Below are positions 59,938-64,000 of a DNA stretch of 64,000 nucleotides, piece after piece; position 1 is the stretch's first letter, and every line of letters begins with the position of its first letter. A model generated the notes under the pieces. That model was not told where the DNA came from. It saw only the letters and a program-made list of their open reading frames with translations, and made no database searches. Made by a program: the position numbers and the translations under genes. Where the stretch lies: contig BTRK01000003.1 of the NCBI GenBank assembly GCA_036245805.1, positions 15,478,464-15,542,463 of the forward strand, read 5' to 3'. Source of the DNA: Pristionchus mayeri. Taxonomy: Eukaryota; Nematoda; Chromadorea; Rhabditida; Neodiplogasteridae.

Positions 59938-60236
59938 GTCGGTAAAGGTAAAGGTGTTAGGCATTTCCACGCAAGAGCGGGCTGTGCCGCCCCATCGCCT
60001 ATGTGGCAACTAGGTCTTATCCTGGAAACCAGTGGCCTGTTGCGAGACTTCAAACAGCCCGTGTTGTGTGCACGTGGTTGGGTATTTCCTTACAGTGATT
60101 TTTAATTATTTTTTTAATCACTACCAACATTTCTTAACCCCCTTTGTCTGGGTGGATCTGTGGACGCGGGCGGGGGTCGAACTAATGACCCTTCGATCGC
60201 AAGTCTGGCACACAACCACTGCGCCGCCCGGCCACA
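59938..60236 (-). mobile_element. tRNA-derived SINE, ~300 bp, inserted in the array
   Basis: The minus-strand head GGCGGCGCAGTGGTTGTG (A-box-like) and TTAGTTCGACCCCCG (B-box-like) lie about 35 bases apart, within a tRNA-like 70-nt region (60236-60165). The body has a poly-purine/pyrimidine stretch (near 60100). The 3' end is the short tandem CCTTTACCTTTACC (59953-59940). The element interrupts an array block (CCCAGCTGATCCATGTTGT). No target duplication is evident. Confidence 0.62.
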
Positions 60237-62212
60237 TATATTTCATAGGTATCGATTTCATAGCTGTAGCATGAGGGATCTGCAATGCATTCGCATCTGC
60301 GTGTATTGTATAAATAAAAATAAAGTGCTATAATTTATCCCAGGTTGTCGCGATTATGTGAAAGTATAGTGCGAAAGCAGCAGCTGCAGTCTGTGCTGCA
60401 GGCGCCAAGACGGATGAAAGCGTCTACTTCCTTGTATCAGGTTTGTGCGGTCGCTTTATTTTTTCTTGTCATGTGGGGGGATGAATGTAGATTTCGTATT
60501 GTTGTATTATTTTTCCATCAACATTTGATTGAGGAAAATGTAATTGCTGTGCTTGAGATCACTTGGTGATGATTCATCGATGAATCACAAATGGTATAGG
60601 TAATTCACAAAGAAAACTCCTTCGTCAGCATCCTATTCTATTTTGGCTTGTTTGACCTTTTCACTTGATTTCGCGTTCGTTCGTATTTTCCGCTGAATGA
60701 CTAAAATCCAACTTGTATTTATTCGATGCATTTTTATAGCTTATTCACAGAAAATTAACTCGTAATGCCGAAATTTCTATTTTCGAACCTGATGCTCATC
60801 CACTAACGATTTATAGATGATTAGCTGTTGGAATATGAAGGAAACACGAAACTACGAGGACCACAAATGCACTATTTGCCAATTGTTTTGTTTTCCCATA
60901 TTAATCATACAATATCGACGTGCTGTTAGCCATCCACTTATGAGAAATATGTGAAACTCCAAACCAAGGTGCGTGATTCAACGAAAATCCCACTGTCATT
61001 TCATTCGTATTTCAATCCTCATTCCCTCGAGTTGGTCTCTGTGGCAGTGGATGGAAAATCAAGGATCACGTTGAGCGAAAGAAGGGGGAATGACGGTGCG
61101 GTAGAGAGTGGTGGAGGTAGATTATGTGAAGACTATTGTAGAATTTGTGTCTGATAAACTCGCTCTGTGTACCGGGTAAGGAAGCATGGTAAATGGATGA
61201 GAGCCAACCTATTTTGAACTTGAGAGTATACACAGATAAAGACGTAGAAAGAGTTTGAGAATGCGTGAATCTGAGCACGGCGGATCGGTGCTGTTGTTGT
61301 GGGATAAGTAATCGGGAGTTTTGCGCACTTCAATGTGCCCCATGGTCGCTTTTCCAAATACAAATAATATACTCTATTTGCTTTTCGAGGTTGACACGAT
61401 GATCCAGTCGAAGTGTCGCGCGAACGCAGTAGCATCAGATGCAGTCTGTGCTGCAGGCGACAAGCAGGACGAGAGTATCTACTACCGTTTATGAGGTTTG
61501 TGCGGTCGCTTAAAAAGCAAAAAAGTCGCTTAGTTCTTTGTAATGTGGAGGGGACGAATTTCGTATTATTACATTTTTCCCCGATTGCCGCCGAAGAGTA
61601 ATTGTTTTGATTGAGATCACTTGATGATGATCCATCGTTGAAACACAAATTGCATTTTTCATAGAGACAGCATATTCGTGACAGATCCTATAGAGTTAGA
61701 TAATTCATGCATCTGAGCAAGGCGGATCAGTGTTGCTGCTGTGAATTATACAATCAGGAGTGTTGAGGTGTACAATATGACTCTAACGTCCGTTCGAAAC
61801 AAAAACAAAGTGCTTCATTTTCTTTTCCATGTTGATGCGATGCAGCTGTCGAAGTATCGCATAAGTGCAACAGCTGCAGCTGCAGTCTGTGCTTCAGACG
61901 ACGAGCTGGACCAGAGAATCTACCGCCTTATTTCAGATTTGTTTAGTCGCCTCATTCTCCTTGTTTCGTCTGTTCTCTCATTAAACAACGACAGAACCTA
62001 ATGAATCCAGGGAATCCAAGCGAAATTGATATTTTGAAATCTGTAATGATTTGAAATGTGTAATGAAAAATTCATCTTTCAGGGACGTTTTAAGTTTTTT
62101 TCGGAAAACGGAAAATGTTTTGAACTCAGTATATTCGAGTTGCACGTGTAAGATATAAGTACATAAATACGTGATTGTGCAGTCCGTGGCATCTCTGTTT
62201 GTCAAAACTATA

Positions 62213-63202
62213 TGAGGCCGTCCGCGATAGATTCAACAAGGCCTCGGCACAGCCAAAAAAAGTGGAACCCAATAAACATGTTTTCTGGGGTAGTTTTCGA
62301 TGCTCATCATCGTGGTATACTTCATTTTGCATGAATCGTTCATTGAATGCCAGTGTGGTGACATGCTCCTTCCTGCCAAATTTGTCTTTTCACATGTTGT
62401 ACGCTCAAAATATATGGTGGAAGCTCGAAATCTGGCGTTCCCGAGCAGAATTTCACGGCGAATCGAACGTTGTCTTTCATTTGTCATGAATTTTCCCTGT
62501 TTTCGAGAAAAATCGACTTTTTGAGTCAATCATGTGTGCGAGTGGAGACCATAACCATTCGATCCACCATTTCACGCTGATCCGAATGGTATATACATGT
62601 GTGGGGATCCGAGGTACCCGAAGGCCACTTATGCACATTTTCCTGCTTTTCGAGCGCTTTTTAGTGCGTAATCGAGGAACGAGAGTGCGAAAAATGATAA
62701 GGAAAGTAATTTTCATCCCTCTCATTCGTCGATTACACAGTGAAAAGCGCTGGAAAAGCAGAAAAAGTGGCATAAGTGGCCTTCGGGTACCTCGGATCCT
62801 CACACATGCATATATCATTCGAATCAGCGTGAAACAGCGGACCGAATGGTTATGGTCTCCACTCGCACACATGATTGAGTCAAAAAGTCGATTTTTCTCG
62901 AAAACAGGGAAACTTCATGACAAATGAAATACAACGTTTGATTTGCCGTGAAATGCTGGTCGGGCGCGTGTGATTTAGAGCTTCCACTATGTATTTTAAG
63001 CGTACAACATGCGAAAAAGCAGTTTTGACCGGAAGTGCTATGGCACCACACCGATATTCAATGAGCGATTCATGCAAAATGAAGTGGACCACGATGATCA
63101 GCATCGAAAACTACCCTAGAGAACATGTTTTTGTGGTATCCACTTTTTTTGACTGTGCCGAAGCCTCGTTGTGAGTTGTTGAATCTATCGCGGACGGCCT
63201 CA
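62213..63202. mobile_element. 1.0-kb giant palindrome, TA-flanked
   Basis: Ends TGAGGCCGTCCGCGATAGAT / ATCTATCGCGGACGGCCTCA, with TA on both sides (62211-62212 and 63203-63204). The arms are about 0.48 kb, with a centre near 62690 (TAATTTTCATCCCTC / GAACGAGAGTGCGAAAAATG region). Paired frames on both strands here (62532-62927 and 62872-62477) are mirror images of each other and not genes. Confidence 0.87.
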
Positions 63203-63204
63203 TA

Positions 63205-64000
63205 TTACAATAATTATCGATGATGTATATAAATCTTGTATCCGTTCAATCCTCAGCGGCTTTCTTTCTCTTCGGTGCTTACATGGACACTCGAGCGACC
63301 AGCTGAGCCACCGTACAGGAATACAATGGGTGTGGAGGAGGACTACAGTAGTTGAGTACAACATGCTTGTATTATGATCACAACATGATGTTGTGATGTA
63401 GGCAGTTTCCCGATCTTCGCTTGAGGGTGAGCGAAAGAGATACGGACTGGAATTACGGTATATGTGAGATGCAAGGATTACTGTAGTTGTTGTTTTAGAA
63501 TTGAGGAGCGAATCCATCGTTGCGCCCTCGCGGTCAAAGCTTATCTTGCAAGGCCGCAGTGCGAAAGCTGCAGGTCCAAGCAAACGTTTTGAAAATATTG
63601 TGATCGAAAAGACATGGAACTTTCGTGCTGAAGAAATAATTCATATTTCCGCGTTCTTCGCAGAAATGATTCTTCTTCCCATGCCGCCTCAAAAAATATT
63701 AAGGTTTCCAGAAATTTTTAAGAATGGCCATGTAAAACTGCAAAGCACAGTCAATATGCTGGATTTCACAACTATATTTGTAAACAGTATAGTGAGGAAT
63801 GGATTAATGCTAATTAGTCAGGAATTGCATCACCATTCCAGTTGCACAATTGATTTCATCACATTTGTGAGTCGAAAAATACAGGTTTTAGTATTTCATT
63901 AAATATTCTGTGATACATCCAGTTTTCGTTGGATAATTATGAACATCACTGTGGAAGAACAGGGGTTTATGCACAATAAAATTGCCTGGAGATCTCGATC
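63205..64000. other. end of window, array remnant and unassigned sequence
   Basis: A last copy of the CACTCGAGCGACCAGCTGAG array block lies near 63290. The 133-codon plus frame at 63501-63902 has no recognised motif. Confidence 0.35.

Larger units (their letters stand above)
51170..62170 (+). repeat. degenerate tandem array of an exon-containing gene fragment
   Basis: Several sequence blocks recur in the same order and strand. Block 1 is CTTACATGGGCACTCGA, GCCATCGTACAGGG-CACAATG (51.18, 51.74, 53.6, 54.23, 54.75, 56.03, 63.27 kb). Block 2 is GAGCACGGCGGATCGGTGC (51.25, 53.73, 55.34, 58.19, 61.28, 61.71). Block 3 is CGGCAGTCCATAATAAT (51.87, 57.61, 58.40). Block 4 is an exon-like stretch encoding AAAAVCAAGDK-type residues (51.44, 52.06, 53.87, 58.33, 60.38, 61.43, 61.87). 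Spacing varies from 0.4 to 2 kb because of deletions and insertions. No copy has a complete reading frame. Confidence 0.72.

Noticed and set aside
62477..62927. Paired 131-codon ORFs on opposite strands
   Set aside because: They are the two arms of one palindrome read in mirror image. No motif or codon signal distinguishes them from chance.
18892..63202. All palindromes as assembly artefacts
   Set aside because: Arms differ by scattered substitutions, loops are unique, several have TA, TTAA or 8-bp flanking duplications, and two share termini. Real insertions are more likely, though long reads should confirm.
63501..63902. 133-codon ORF near the window end
   Set aside because: No recognisable domain, no supporting splice or promoter context, and it lies beside array remnants. 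Kept only as unassigned sequence.

Overview
The window looks like a nematode nuclear genome. Introns are short to moderate with the TTTCAG-type 3' splice sites typical of nematodes, the coding content is dominated by small secreted cysteine-rich modular proteins, and there is an rps-22/RPS15A-like exon. No species is assigned. Most of the sequence is transposable-element DNA, and most long open frames are element fragments or chance frames in repeats.

Layout. 0-1.9 kb: a minus-strand BEN-domain gene whose four exons join in frame. 2.0-2.6 kb: a Tc1/mariner-type transposase remnant. 2.96-3.48 kb: a truncated RPS15A copy. 3.26-15.58 kb: two head-to-tail, nearly identical copies (6115 and 6212 bp) of a composite unit. 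Each unit carries RPS15A exon 1, Penelope-like element (PLE) pieces in permuted order (RT core, GIY-YIG endonuclease, N-terminal domain), a 5'-truncated RTE-type LINE tail and a 48/49-bp minisatellite. 15.6-18.4 kb: element debris and one stray exon resembling gene B. 18.4-26.2 kb: plus-strand gene A, a secreted protein with thrombospondin-type-1-like repeats. 27.0-33.5 kb: minus-strand gene B, a secreted protein of repeated cysteine-rich modules. 35.06-46.55 kb: plus-strand gene C, 15 exons in consistent phase and 447 codons, transcribed divergently from gene B. 46.85-47.26 kb: the last three exons of a minus-strand coiled-coil gene. 48.2-49.1 kb: a non-LTR retrotransposon tail. 49.9-63.2 kb: a degenerate tandem array of a gene fragment (recurring AAAAVCAAGDK-type exon), itself invaded by long palindromes, a Foldback-like element, a TTAA-flanked MITE carrying a dead mariner, and a tRNA-derived SINE.

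The most striking theme is how inserts and introns relate. Each long intron of gene C and the presumed first intron of gene A contains one giant near-perfect palindrome (0.9-1.9 kb). A second family of short TA-flanked hairpins (GGGTTC...GAACCC ends) sits in introns of genes B and C. In gene B two of them lie exactly at the 5' splice site, so that reading-frame continuity requires a GT donor made from the target TA and the element end. This is introner-like and is the main candidate for something undescribed.

Limits: exon boundaries come from splice motifs and phase only. Gene A 5' exons, the last exons of gene B and two junctions (25100/25348 and 32715/32455) are unresolved. Family names rest on recognised motifs, with no database search.
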